This document shows, in pieces, positions 15,935-25,085 of a DNA stretch of 64,000 nucleotides. The position numbers were made by a program, and so were the translations under genes. Each line of letters starts with the position of its first letter. Position 1 is the stretch's first letter. Source of the DNA: Chitinophaga jiangningensis (GTDB lineage Bacteria > Bacteroidota > Bacteroidia > Chitinophagales > Chitinophagaceae). The notes below the pieces were generated by a model that made no database searches, was not told the origin of the DNA, and saw only the letters and a list, made by a program, of their open reading frames with translations. The stretch is taken from contig NZ_FRBL01000002.1 of NCBI RefSeq assembly GCF_900142605.1, positions 372,001 through 436,000 of the forward strand, written 5' to 3'.

Positions 15935-17827
15935 ATGCGTGCATTCATAAAATCCGGGCTATTACTGTCTGCAGTCTTTCTGGCAGCACTGATCCCAGCC
16001 AGGGCACAGGTTCCAAATCAACCTCCCCCCGCTCAGGGCACCAGGATCGAAATTATTCATGCCGACTCCCTCCTGGATATCACAAAAGATACCCTGGCAG
16101 TAAGAAAACTGATCGGAAAAGTCCACCTTAAACAAGGTACCACCCAGTTCTGGAGCGATAGCGCCATCCAGAACCTGAAGTCCAATATCATCGATGCCTA
16201 CGGTAACATCCGTATCAACCAGGCCGATAGCGTGTATATCTATGGGCGCGCACTCAATTACGACGCTGCTACCCGCATCGCCACCCTCACCGGCGACGCC
16301 CGTATGACCGATAATAAAGTGACCATCACCGGCCCTGAACTGGTATACGACATGAACGCCAAAGTAGGCTCCTACCTCAAAACCGGTAAGCTCGTCAGCG
16401 ATAGAAGCGTGCTCACCAGCGATGAAGGCTTCTATTATGTAGACATGAAAGAAATGCACTTCCAGCGGAATGTAGTCCTCGTAAACCCGGACTATACCCT
16501 CACCACCGATGCATTGCTCTACAATACCGAAACCAAAATTGCCAACATCATCGCGCCTACCACCATCAACGAAGGTAAACGCATCATGTATGTCACCAGC
16601 GGCTACTACGACACCGATAAAGGCTACGGCAACTTTACCAGTCGCCCCCTCATCGAAGACAGTACCGGCACCCTCACCGCCGACCAGCTGGAAATTGACC
16701 GCATCAGCGGCAAAGCCTATGCTACGGGCAACATGGTGTACCGCGATACGATCAATAAAATGTCGCTCCTGGCTAACTACGGCGTAGCCGATCAGAATAA
16801 TAAAACCCTGCTCGCTACCCAAAAGCCACTGCTCATCATGGAAAATAAGAAGGACACCTTCTATATGGCCGCTGATACCCTCTTCACCGGGATCATTAAG
16901 CCGGGCGACAGCCTCTCCATCCCATCCGTGCAGGGCCTCAGGAAAGCGCCACCACCACTACGACTCACCCCCGTGAAGTCCAGAACAGCAGAAACGATCA
17001 TCGACAATATGCCGGAGTTCCTCAAAAAAGACGAACTGCTGGCTAAACAACAAAAAGATAGTGTATCCGGCACCGTTATGATGATGATGGCCGATTCGGC
17101 CATGGCCAAATCCAGGGATCGTATGCAGCTCAACAATGTAGGCAACGTCAAAATTGCCCCCATGAAAGCCATACAGCCTGCCGATTCCCTGCCTGGCATT
17201 ATGCACTACGCGGATAGCATTGCTCTCACCAAGCCGAAAGACAAATCGGCCGACACCGCAGATATGCGCTATATCCTCGCCTACCATAATGTACGCATGT
17301 TCTCCGATTCCCTCCAGGGTGTTGCTGATAGCGTTTATTATAGCACCAGCGACTCTGTATTCCGCTTTTACAAAGATCCGGTGCTCTGGAGTAACCGGAA
17401 AACACAGATGTACGGCGATACCATCTACATGTATACAAAAAATCAAACGGCAGATAAAGTGGTGATGAAGCAAAATGCCTTTATCATTAATGAATCAGGC
17501 CCCGATCTATATAACCAGATCAAGGGTAACCTGATCACCGGTTATGTGAAAGATCAGTCACTCGACTGGATGCACGTGGAAGGCAACGCCGAAACAATCA
17601 CCTATGCCACCGATAACCAGGGCGCATATATGAACGTAAACCGCACCCTGTCTGCCACCATCAAGCTGTACTTTGCAGGGGGAGAACTACAAAAAGCCGT
17701 GTTCTACACCCAGCCGGAAACCACCGTATATCCGTTTACGCAACGCCCGGTGGAAGAGCTGAAGCTGGAACATTTCAAATGGGACATCAAGCGACAGCCG
17801 AAAAATAAATACGAATTAATGCATTAA
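15935..17827 (+). CDS. OstA/LptA-like periplasmic protein
   Basis: 630 residues. The signal peptide MRAFIKSGLLLSAVFLAALIPARAQ is clear (given here as MRAFIKSGLLLSAVFLAALI plus PARAQ). Three stretches repeat the OstA/LptA beta-jellyroll pattern (LIGKVHLKQGTTQFWSDSAI at about 58-77, LTADQLEIDRISGKAYATGN near 248-267, and VRMFSDSLQGVADSVYYSTS), so the protein looks like several LptA-type units in tandem, separated by a disordered Asp/Lys-rich linker. Proteins of this kind bridge the periplasm and carry LPS or other lipids to LptD. It directly follows the MCE gene and stands close to the LptD-like gene. Length is well above that of classical LptA (about 180 residues), as usual in this phylum. Confidence 0.8.
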   Translation: MRAFIKSGLLLSAVFLAALIPARAQVPNQPPPAQGTRIEIIHADSLLDITKDTLAVRKLIGKVHLKQGTTQFWSDSAIQNLKSNIIDAYGNIRINQADSVYIYGRALNYDAATRIATLTGDARMTDNKVTITGPELVYDMNAKVGSYLKTGKLVSDRSVLTSDEGFYYVDMKEMHFQRNVVLVNPDYTLTTDALLYNTETKIANIIAPTTINEGKRIMYVTSGYYDTDKGYGNFTSRPLIEDSTGTLTADQLEIDRISGKAYATGNMVYRDTINKMSLLANYGVADQNNKTLLATQKPLLIMENKKDTFYMAADTLFTGIIKPGDSLSIPSVQGLRKAPPPLRLTPVKSRTAETIIDNMPEFLKKDELLAKQQKDSVSGTVMMMMADSAMAKSRDRMQLNNVGNVKIAPMKAIQPADSLPGIMHYADSIALTKPKDKSADTADMRYILAYHNVRMFSDSLQGVADSVYYSTSDSVFRFYKDPVLWSNRKTQMYGDTIYMYTKNQTADKVVMKQNAFIINESGPDLYNQIKGNLITGYVKDQSLDWMHVEGNAETITYATDNQGAYMNVNRTLSATIKLYFAGGELQKAVFYTQPETTVYPFTQRPVEELKLEHFKWDIKRQPKNKYELMH

Positions 17828-17853
17828 CCGAAGATTAGTTCCAAACAACATAC

Positions 17854-17891
17854 AGGGGCTGGGCAGAAGTACATACTTCCGCTCAGCCCCT
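17854..17891 (+). terminator. Hairpin after the OstA-like gene
   Basis: Arms AGGGGCTG and CAGCCCCT with an inner GAAGT/ACTTC stem. The following bases are only moderately T-rich, so termination strength is uncertain. Confidence 0.5.
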
Positions 17892-17943
17892 GGTAATTTT
17901 CCCTATATTTGCCAGGTTACATAACCCGGAAATATATTCGACT

Positions 17944-19131
17944 GTGCTGAAAAACTCGTTCAATATCATTAGGAAATCTTTGCTCTCGCCTATCTACACG
18001 TTCATGAAAGATAGTCGTGCAGTAGGCATTGTACTTATTATATGTACCCTGATTTCTATGGTACTGGCCAATTCCGGCATACAGCACGCCTACATTAATT
18101 TCTGGAACGAGCTGTTTGATCCGGCTGCCAGCCATCACTATCATTTCCGTTTCCTGCTGTTACCTAATTCCATACTGTTATGGATAAACGACGGCCTGAT
18201 GGTGCTCTTCTTCTTCCTCGTGGGGATGGAAATCAAACGTGAACTTACAGTAGGTGAACTCTCCAGCATCAAACAGTCCATACTGCCTGTACTGGCGGCA
18301 ATCGGCGGAATGGTGGTGCCGGCCATCATCTTCACCCTGTTTAACAGGGGCACCGATTATGCGCATGGCTGGGGTATTCCCATGGCCACCGATATCGCAT
18401 TTTCCCTGGGTGTGCTATCCCTGCTCGGTAAGCGTGTGCCGGTTAGCCTTAAAATCTTCCTGATGGCCCTGGCCATTATTGACGACCTGGGTGCCATCCT
18501 CACCATCGCCCTGTTTTATACTCCACACCTGGAAATAAAATACCTGCTGATCGGAGGCGGTGTACTACTGATACCTATTGTACTCAATCTCTTTAAAGTA
18601 GAAAGGCTGATACTCTATTTCCTGCCGGGAATCGTACTCTGGTATTGCATTTTCAATTCCGGCATCCATGCTACCATTGCCGGTGTGTTACTGGCATTCT
18701 GTATCCCGCAGTCAAGAATAGAAGATTTGGTGCACAGCCTACACGACCCGGTAAACTTTGTGATCATGCCCCTGTTCGCCCTGGCCAACACGGCTATTGC
18801 ATTGCCAGATAACCTGCTTTCCTCGCTGGGCCATGATATCAGTTATGGAATTATGGCAGGTTTATTCTTCGGCAAACCGCTGGGCATTTTCCTCATGTCG
18901 TTTATTGCCGTGAAGCTTCGGCTGGCAGTGCTGCCGGAACGTTCCGGCTGGCTACAGCTGTGGGGAATCGGGATGATTGCCGGCATTGGATTCACCATGT
19001 CTATCTTTATATCCACACTTGCCTATGCAGAACGATCTATACAAACCATTGCCATTATATCTGTCATTGCAGCCTCTCTGGCTGCTGGACTAGCCGGTTT
19101 TTTCTACCTGCGCCTGTTAAAAAAAGCCTAA
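17944..19131 (+). CDS. nhaA: Na+/H+ antiporter NhaA
   Basis: 395 residues with about 12 membrane helices. Family motifs are clear: FFLVGMEIKRELTVGEL, MATDIAFSLGVLSLLG and the ion-binding LAIIDDLGAI with the paired Asp residues that bind Na+ and protons. The enzyme exports Na+ for H+ and controls internal pH. The start is taken as GTG at 17944, since the sequence upstream of the first ATG (18004) keeps the expected N-terminal helix (NSFNIIRKSLLSPIYTF). A TATATTTG -7 element lies at 17904-17911. The gene stands alone. Confidence 0.93.
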   Translation: MLKNSFNIIRKSLLSPIYTFMKDSRAVGIVLIICTLISMVLANSGIQHAYINFWNELFDPAASHHYHFRFLLLPNSILLWINDGLMVLFFFLVGMEIKRELTVGELSSIKQSILPVLAAIGGMVVPAIIFTLFNRGTDYAHGWGIPMATDIAFSLGVLSLLGKRVPVSLKIFLMALAIIDDLGAILTIALFYTPHLEIKYLLIGGGVLLIPIVLNLFKVERLILYFLPGIVLWYCIFNSGIHATIAGVLLAFCIPQSRIEDLVHSLHDPVNFVIMPLFALANTAIALPDNLLSSLGHDISYGIMAGLFFGKPLGIFLMSFIAVKLRLAVLPERSGWLQLWGIGMIAGIGFTMSIFISTLAYAERSIQTIAIISVIAASLAAGLAGFFYLRLLKKA

Positions 19132-19257
19132 CGTTTACGCCTATTGGCATTGTTATTGTTAAATGTTGGTGAATTTTTTTGGGAAGCCATATACTTTAGA
19201 GAAAAATCTAACGTTAAAGGACTCAAATATTTATTTTCTTTAATTCAAATCACATCT

Positions 19258-19791
19258 ATGAAAAAAGTCGTGTTACTTTTCAGCCTCTTCGCTGTTCTGG
19301 CAATACAGGCTAACGCGCAAAAGAAAAGCAGCTACCGTGGCGGCAGTTATGGTGTAGAAAACTATAACACTGCACTGGGTATTCGTTTGAATCCATGGAT
19401 GGTAGGCTTTACCATTAAACACTTCATTCAGGGCCCTCATGCTATTGAAGGTTTGGTAACCACTAACGTTTCCAACAGAACTAACGTAACTTTTACTGGT
19501 TTATATGAATACCACTGGAACGTGGGTATGCAGGGCATGAACCTGTATGCCGGTGGTGGTGTACACCTGAGCATCCTGGATCGCCTGGATTATGACGAAG
19601 ATAAATTCCATGAGAAAGGAAAAGGTACCTATGCAACCCCGGGGCTGGATGGTATCATCGGTATTGAATATACTTTCAAGAAGTTCCCGCTCAATATCAG
19701 CGCGGATCTGAAACCTTTCGTACAGTTTGTTGGTCCAACCAGCTACATGGGCGAAGAAATCGGTGGCGTATCTGCCAGATTTGCCTTCTAA
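19258..19791 (+). CDS. Small secreted beta-barrel outer-membrane protein
   Basis: 177 residues from the ATG at 19258; a longer upstream frame lacks support because this ATG opens a perfect signal peptide (MKKVVLLFSLFAVLAIQANA, cut before QKKSS). The mature protein has alternating hydrophobic strands, Gly-rich turns (LYAGGGVHLSIL) and ends in aromatic Phe (ARFAF), as outer-membrane barrels do. An eight-stranded barrel is likely. I do not recognise a specific family, and the substrate or function is unknown. It is followed by a good intrinsic terminator and is not linked to its neighbours. Confidence 0.65.
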   Translation: MKKVVLLFSLFAVLAIQANAQKKSSYRGGSYGVENYNTALGIRLNPWMVGFTIKHFIQGPHAIEGLVTTNVSNRTNVTFTGLYEYHWNVGMQGMNLYAGGGVHLSILDRLDYDEDKFHEKGKGTYATPGLDGIIGIEYTFKKFPLNISADLKPFVQFVGPTSYMGEEIGGVSARFAF

Positions 19792-19819
19792 AAAATAGGG
19801 AAATAAAAATGTACTTTAG

Positions 19820-19853
19820 CGGATTATGGGGCTCCCATAATCCGTTTTTATTT
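19820..19853 (+). terminator. Intrinsic terminator
   Basis: Eleven-base arms CGGATTATGGG and CCCATAATCCG with a GCT loop, followed by TTTTTATTT. Confidence 0.88.
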
Positions 19854-19876
19854 GGTACAAATGCTAACTCCCTGCC

Positions 19877-20890
19877 ATGAAGCGCCTGCTATTCCTGCTT
19901 ATTGCCACTTTACTCACGCATTCGGCCTGCAATAAACCAGCGCCGGAAGCACCGTCCGTAAAACAGCCGGCGCAGCCTGCCAATGGCTACGGGGGCGCAG
20001 CGTATACCCACAACGACATTGGAAAGGTAAACTACGACGAGGGCAATAATGGGTTCTGGCTATATTACCCCATGAGCCCAACACCAAAGGAGGCACCGGT
20101 AATTGTGTTCAACCATGGGTACGGGGCCTGGAATCCCGCCTGTTATGGCAGCTGGATCAGGCACCTGGTACGCAGGGGAAATATTGTTATTTTTCCGAGA
20201 TACCAGGCTACCCTTGTTACCACACCTACAATCTATTCCTCCAATGCAGCTGCTGCCATCAGCCAGGCATTAAAAACCATTGCGGCCAATCCCTCCTGGC
20301 CCCAGCCCATCAAAGGTAAATATGCATATGTAGGCCACTCTTATGGCGCCGTAGTAAGTGCCAATCTTGCCCTTACTCCGGGTACTTTTGGCGTTCCAAC
20401 CGCCAGAGCCTTAGTACTGGCATGCCCCGGTACCGGTAATGCTCCCCAGGGTGCCGCTGCTTCTTACAGGAACATGTCGGGCAAAATCAAAATGCTTTTA
20501 ATTACGGAAGAAGATGATAATCGCGCCGGGACTGCCTTTTCGGACATGCTCTATAGCACAACTGCTTACATAGCACCCGGCAACAAGAATTACATCATTC
20601 ACCAGGCGGATAATCACGGCTCCCCTGTTATTTCTGCCAACCATAGCGAAGCTGCCTCCACTGATATGTGGTTCGATTCAGGCCAGCGCAACACCGTCAT
20701 CAGCGCATCGTTTACGGGTACACGTACTGATGCTGCCGACTATTATTGCTACTGGAAACTCACCGATGCCCTGCTCGACTGCGCCTTTTACCAGAAAGGC
20801 TGTGATACCGCACTTGGGAATACCCTGGGCCAGCAGTATACCGGCCATTGGAGCGATGGCAATGCAGTAAAACCACTGCTGGTGAAGTAA
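19877..20890 (+). CDS. Alpha/beta-hydrolase lipoprotein
   Basis: 337 residues. The N-terminus MKRLLFLLIATLLTHSACNK has a lipobox (HSAC), so the protein is lipid-anchored, probably in the outer membrane. A short Pro-rich linker follows. The alpha/beta-hydrolase core shows the oxyanion region VIVFNHGYGAW, then ARRGNIVIFPRYQ-like strand (VRRGNIVIFPRY), and the nucleophile elbow YVGHSYGAV with catalytic Ser. An acid-containing ITEEDDNRAG loop and a late ADNHGSPV segment with the likely His complete the triad. An esterase or lipase-like activity is likely; the substrate is unknown. It lies 44 bp before nnrD/E but the functions do not seem linked. Confidence 0.75.
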   Translation: MKRLLFLLIATLLTHSACNKPAPEAPSVKQPAQPANGYGGAAYTHNDIGKVNYDEGNNGFWLYYPMSPTPKEAPVIVFNHGYGAWNPACYGSWIRHLVRRGNIVIFPRYQATLVTTPTIYSSNAAAAISQALKTIAANPSWPQPIKGKYAYVGHSYGAVVSANLALTPGTFGVPTARALVLACPGTGNAPQGAAASYRNMSGKIKMLLITEEDDNRAGTAFSDMLYSTTAYIAPGNKNYIIHQADNHGSPVISANHSEAASTDMWFDSGQRNTVISASFTGTRTDAADYYCYWKLTDALLDCAFYQKGCDTALGNTLGQQYTGHWSDGNAVKPLLVK

Positions 20891-20934
20891 GCGATTAGCG
20901 AATATTCCCTAATTTTAGGGTATAAGCTATTACT

Positions 20935-22446
20935 ATGAAGATCTTCAGCGCAGCACAAATACGTGAAGCCGATGCCTATACCATTCAACATGAGCCCATC
21001 AGCAGTGTTGACCTGATGGAGCGTGCCGCAGCGGCCTGTACTGGCTGGATAGAAGATCATTTCCCCCCTGCACATCCTGTTTATATTATTTGTGGTAAAG
21101 GCAATAATGGTGGCGACGGCCTTGCCATTGTGCGACAATTGCTGGAAAAAGGTTACGAAGCAAACGCCTGGCTACTTACCGGCAATGCCAGTGCCGATAA
21201 CCTGGCGAACCAGGCACGGCTGGAGCAGCGCTTTCCAGGCCATATCCATCCGCTCAATGATGTGCAGGAGTTTCCGGCAATCGCGGCTGATGGTATTATT
21301 ATAGACGCCCTGTTTGGGACTGGCCTCAACAAACCTGTGGAAGGCTGGCTGGCAGGGGTTATTCACCGTATCAACGATCTGCGTACGCGCCATACCGTGA
21401 TAGCCATTGACATGCCTTCCGGCCTCCAGGCGGACAGCAGTTCCCTCCATACCCCGGTAGTACAGGCACATTATACGCTCAGTTTTGAAACCTACAAGCT
21501 GGCTTTTATGTTGCCTGAAAATGCAGTTTTTGGGGGAGAGATTCATGTGCTGCCTATAGGGCTCCATCCGGATTTCCTCACGCAAACGCCTGCACGCTTT
21601 CACCTCACTGACCAGGAGACGATCCGTACCATCTACCAGCCCAGGAATCCATTTGGGCATAAGGGCACTTATGGTCATGCACTCCTGATTGCCGGCAGCT
21701 ATGGAAAAATCGGTGCCGCTTTGCTGGCTACCAGGGCCTGCTTAAGGGCTGGCGCAGGGCTGGTGAGTGCTCATGTTCCCGGCTGCGGGTATGAGATCAT
21801 GCAACTGGGCGAGCCCGCCGCCATGTGTGTTACGGACGCCGACATGCAGCACAGCACGCATTTCCACCTGGATATCAACGAGGCAAAATATAATAGTATT
21901 GGCATAGGCCCCGGCCTGGGCACTCACCAGCAAACAGCGCTGGCGCTGGAAAAACTGCTGGACAATTACCCCTTGCCCATGGTGCTGGATGCAGATGCCC
22001 TGAATATTATTTCCGTATATCCTTACCTGTTATATAAAATACCAAAAGGCTCCCTGCTGACGCCCCACCCCAAAGAGTTTGAGCGCCTGTTTGGCGCCAC
22101 TGCCAACCAGTTTGAGCGGCTGGACCTGCTGAGCCGGAAATCAGTAGAAACAGGTCTTTATATTTTATTAAAAGGGAGATATAGTACAATCGCCTGCCCC
22201 GATGGCTCGTTGTATTTCAATCCCACCGGTAATGCAGGAATGGCAACCGGAGGCAGCGGCGACGTGCTGACAGGCATACTCACCGCCATGCTGGCGCAGG
22301 GCTATACTCCTAAAGCAGCAATCATATTGGGTGTATGGCTGCATGGCTACGCCGGCGACCTTGCCGCGGCCAGATTATCGCAGGAAGCCATGACGGCCGG
22401 TGACATTATCCATCACCTGGGGGATGCCTTTTTACAGGGAATCTGA
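20935..22446 (+). CDS. nnr: Bifunctional NAD(P)H-hydrate epimerase/dehydratase
   Basis: 503 residues, the length of the fused Nnr enzyme. The N-terminal epimerase domain (about 1-215) has IICGKGNNGGDGLAIVRQL and DALFGTGLNKPVEG. The C-terminal ADP-dependent dehydratase domain (about 220-503) has GHKGTYGHALLIAGSYGKIGA, GPGLGT, VLDADALN, LTPHPKEFERLFG and the nucleotide-binding NAGMATGGSGDVLTGI. Together they repair hydrated NADH and NADPH: the first flips R-NAD(P)HX to S, the second dehydrates it. All key motifs are intact. Confidence 0.95.
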   Translation: MKIFSAAQIREADAYTIQHEPISSVDLMERAAAACTGWIEDHFPPAHPVYIICGKGNNGGDGLAIVRQLLEKGYEANAWLLTGNASADNLANQARLEQRFPGHIHPLNDVQEFPAIAADGIIIDALFGTGLNKPVEGWLAGVIHRINDLRTRHTVIAIDMPSGLQADSSSLHTPVVQAHYTLSFETYKLAFMLPENAVFGGEIHVLPIGLHPDFLTQTPARFHLTDQETIRTIYQPRNPFGHKGTYGHALLIAGSYGKIGAALLATRACLRAGAGLVSAHVPGCGYEIMQLGEPAAMCVTDADMQHSTHFHLDINEAKYNSIGIGPGLGTHQQTALALEKLLDNYPLPMVLDADALNIISVYPYLLYKIPKGSLLTPHPKEFERLFGATANQFERLDLLSRKSVETGLYILLKGRYSTIACPDGSLYFNPTGNAGMATGGSGDVLTGILTAMLAQGYTPKAAIILGVWLHGYAGDLAAARLSQEAMTAGDIIHHLGDAFLQGI

Positions 22447-22503
22447 CCCCAAAAAACCTGCCCCCTAAAACTCCCTCCCATAGCGAACTTTATTAAAAAA
22501 TCG

Positions 22504-22519
22504 ACTCACATACGTGAGT
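22504..22519. repeat. Inverted repeat upstream of hppA
   Basis: Six-base arms ACTCAC and GTGAGT separated by ATAC, 107 bp before the hppA start. It may be an operator or the base of a small hairpin; no regulator is assigned. Confidence 0.3.
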
Positions 22520-22625
22520 ATTAATTTTTTATGTTTTATATTTATTTGAAACACTATTTGGAATCTTATGATCTTTTAACTATTAAACAAATTTTGTCAA
22601 CCTTGCATTTTTTAAATTCGCTTAT

Positions 22626-24827
22626 ATGAATATAGTTTACCTCGTTCCATGTTTTGGATTACTAGCCTTGTTATTTACCGCGTTACGGAGCGCCTGGGTT
22701 TCCCGCCAGGATGCCGGCAACGAAAAAATGATGGAGATTGCCGCCCATATCGCAAAAGGAGCTATGGCATTTCTGAAAGCTGAGTATAAGATCCTTACCT
22801 ATTTTGTAATTATTGCTGCTCTTTTGCTGGCTTATATGGGAGCCACTCACGAAAATTCGCACTGGTCAATCGCACTGGCTTTTGTAATGGGTGCTATATT
22901 CTCTGCAGTAGCAGGTTTCATTGGTATGAAAATCGCCACTAAAGCGAACGTGCGTACGGCGCATGCAGCGCGTACCAGTTTATCAAAGGCCCTGCAGGTA
23001 TCCTTCACCGGAGGTTCGGTAATGGGTATGGGTGTTGCCGGCCTGGCTGTATTAGGGTTGGGTGCGTTATTTATTGCCCTCAGTTCCTTCTTTGGTGCAG
23101 CAGCCAACACACCTGAAATGATCAAAACAATTGAAGTGCTTACCGGCTTCTCCCTGGGTGCGGAGAGTATCGCACTCTTTGCCCGTGTAGGCGGTGGTAT
23201 CTATACTAAAGCTGCTGACGTAGGCGCTGACCTCGTAGGTAAAGTGGAAGCCGGTATCCCGGAAGATGATCCGCGTAACCCTGCTACCATCGCTGATAAC
23301 GTGGGCGACAACGTAGGTGACGTGGCCGGTATGGGCGCCGACTTATTCGGTTCCTACGTGGCAACTGTACTTGCAACCATGGTACTGGGCTCTGAAACCA
23401 CCAGCCAGGACGCGTTTGGCGGCATTGGCCCCATCCTGCTGCCTATGCTGATTGCAGGTTTCGGTATCATATTTTCTATCATCGGCACTTTCTTCGTACG
23501 CATCAGCGACAGCGCAGGTCTGAACACCAGCGTGGTGCAGCGTGCGCTGAATATGGGCAACTGGGGCTCCATTGTGCTCACCCTGATTGCTTCCTACTTC
23601 CTGGTAAACTGGATTCTGCCTGATTCAGAAATGCAGCTGCGTGGCCACGTATTTACCAGAGGCCAGGTATTTGGCTCTATCGTGGTAGGGCTGGCAGTAG
23701 GTACCCTCATGAGTATCATTACCGAATATTATACCGCCATGGGCAAACGTCCGGTGCGTTCTATCATTCGTCAGTCGGCCACCGGCCATGCTACCAATAT
23801 CATCGGTGGCTTGTCTGTAGGTATGGAATCCACTACCCTTCCGATCCTGGTACTGGCTGCCGGTATCTGGGGTTCCTACGCGTTTGCGGGGTTATACGGC
23901 GTGGCTATCGCCGCTGCCGGTATGATGGCTACTACAGCTATGCAGCTGGCCATCGATGCCTTCGGTCCGATTGCAGATAACGCAGGTGGTATTGCTGAAA
24001 TGAGCGAGCTGCCAAAAGAAGTACGTGAAAAAACAGATATCCTGGATGCGGTGGGTAACACCACAGCTGCAACCGGTAAAGGTTTTGCGATCGCTTCCGC
24101 GGCCCTCACCGCACTGGCATTATTTGCTGCCTTCGTAGGTGTGGCCGGCATTTCCGGAATTGATATTTATAAAGCAGATGTATTGGCTGGCTTGTTTATC
24201 GGGGGTATGATTCCGTTCATCTTCTCCTCCCTGGCGATTGCGGCAGTAGGACGCGCTGCCATGGCGATGGTGGAAGAAGTGCGCCGTCAGTTCCGCGAAA
24301 TTCCAGGTATTATGGACGGTACCGGTAAACCGGAGTATGATAAATGCGTGGACATTTCCACCAAAGCATCTATCCGTGAAATGCTGGCACCTGGTGCTAT
24401 TGCATTGATTTCCCCGTTGCTGATCGGCTTTATTGCCGGCCCGGAAGTACTGGGTGGTTTCCTTGCCGGTGCAACCGTTAGCGGCGTACTGATGGGTATC
24501 TTCCAGAACAACGCCGGTGGCGCCTGGGATAATGCCAAGAAATCCTTCGAGAAAGGCGTTGAAATCAATGGCGAAACTTATTATAAGAAATCAGAACCAC
24601 ATAAAGCTTCTGTTACCGGTGATACCGTGGGTGATCCTTTCAAAGATACCTCTGGTCCTTCTATGAACATCCTCATCAAACTGATGTCCATCGTTTCACT
24701 GGTGATTGCACCTACCCTGGGCGAAAAATTCCATACCAGGGATGCAGTGCCTGCTGCAAAGGTGATTATGCAGCCTGAAAAAGCTGCTAAAGCACCTGTG
24801 GTGACTTATGTAGCGCCTAAAAAATAA
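22626..24827 (+). CDS. hppA: Membrane-bound ion-translocating pyrophosphatase
   Basis: 733 residues with about 15-16 membrane helices. The pyrophosphate site is intact: GGGIYTKAADVGADLVGK, then EDDPRNPATIADNVGDNVGD and GMGADLFGSY, and the later DNAGGIAEM. The segment GNTTAATGKGF has Ala where K+-independent enzymes carry Lys, so the enzyme should be of the K+-dependent class. The position often holding the extra Glu of Na+-pumping forms is Gly here (DLFGSY), so proton pumping is likelier, but dual Na+/H+ pumping cannot be ruled out. It uses waste pyrophosphate to energise the inner membrane. A strong terminator follows. Confidence 0.94.
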   Translation: MNIVYLVPCFGLLALLFTALRSAWVSRQDAGNEKMMEIAAHIAKGAMAFLKAEYKILTYFVIIAALLLAYMGATHENSHWSIALAFVMGAIFSAVAGFIGMKIATKANVRTAHAARTSLSKALQVSFTGGSVMGMGVAGLAVLGLGALFIALSSFFGAAANTPEMIKTIEVLTGFSLGAESIALFARVGGGIYTKAADVGADLVGKVEAGIPEDDPRNPATIADNVGDNVGDVAGMGADLFGSYVATVLATMVLGSETTSQDAFGGIGPILLPMLIAGFGIIFSIIGTFFVRISDSAGLNTSVVQRALNMGNWGSIVLTLIASYFLVNWILPDSEMQLRGHVFTRGQVFGSIVVGLAVGTLMSIITEYYTAMGKRPVRSIIRQSATGHATNIIGGLSVGMESTTLPILVLAAGIWGSYAFAGLYGVAIAAAGMMATTAMQLAIDAFGPIADNAGGIAEMSELPKEVREKTDILDAVGNTTAATGKGFAIASAALTALALFAAFVGVAGISGIDIYKADVLAGLFIGGMIPFIFSSLAIAAVGRAAMAMVEEVRRQFREIPGIMDGTGKPEYDKCVDISTKASIREMLAPGAIALISPLLIGFIAGPEVLGGFLAGATVSGVLMGIFQNNAGGAWDNAKKSFEKGVEINGETYYKKSEPHKASVTGDTVGDPFKDTSGPSMNILIKLMSIVSLVIAPTLGEKFHTRDAVPAAKVIMQPEKAAKAPVVTYVAPKK

Positions 24828-24847
24828 GGTTTAAGTAACTGTTAGCG

Positions 24848-24891
24848 GCCGGGTAGAAAGGAGATGACTCCTTTCTACCCGGCTTTTTTTT
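24848..24891 (+). terminator. Intrinsic terminator of hppA
   Basis: Sixteen-base arms beginning GCCGGGTAGAAAGGAG around the loop ATGA, followed by eight T. One of the strongest in the window. Confidence 0.93.
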
Positions 24892-24953
24892 GGGGTATAT
24901 GTTTACGTTGGGTCCGCGGTGCGCACGGGCAACCAAGTTTCCCCGGAGAGCTG

Positions 24954-25003
24954 GGGAGGGCACCGCCCTCCCTTCTAAATCCCGGGCCGAAGGCCCGGGA
25001 TTT
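24954..25003. repeat. Paired perfect hairpins (REP-like), copy 1
   Basis: Two adjacent hairpins in an intergenic spacer: GGGAGGGC/GCCCTCCC with loop ACC (24954-24972), then AAATCCCGGGCC/GGCCCGGGATTT with loop GAA (24977-25003). Read on the minus strand the order is a TTC-loop stem followed by a GGG-A-GGGC palindrome, the same architecture seen on the plus strand at 58849-58915. This suggests a dispersed genomic repeat of REP type rather than a terminator. Confidence 0.6.
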
Positions 25004-25085
25004 AAAGAAAAATCTTTTGGCTCCAATCAATTTCCTTCTTACCTTCGTACTGTAATCATTATTATTACAGTTTAAATTTATAAAG

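Noticed and set aside
15962..16822. 286-codon minus-strand frame opposite the OstA-like gene
   Set aside because: Shadow of the plus-strand coding frame, rich in Val/Gly/Ile as expected from the antisense of Thr/Asp/Asn-rich sequence.
19144..19257. Upstream extension of the small outer-membrane protein
   Set aside because: The internal ATG at 19258 starts a perfect signal peptide; the extension would bury it.
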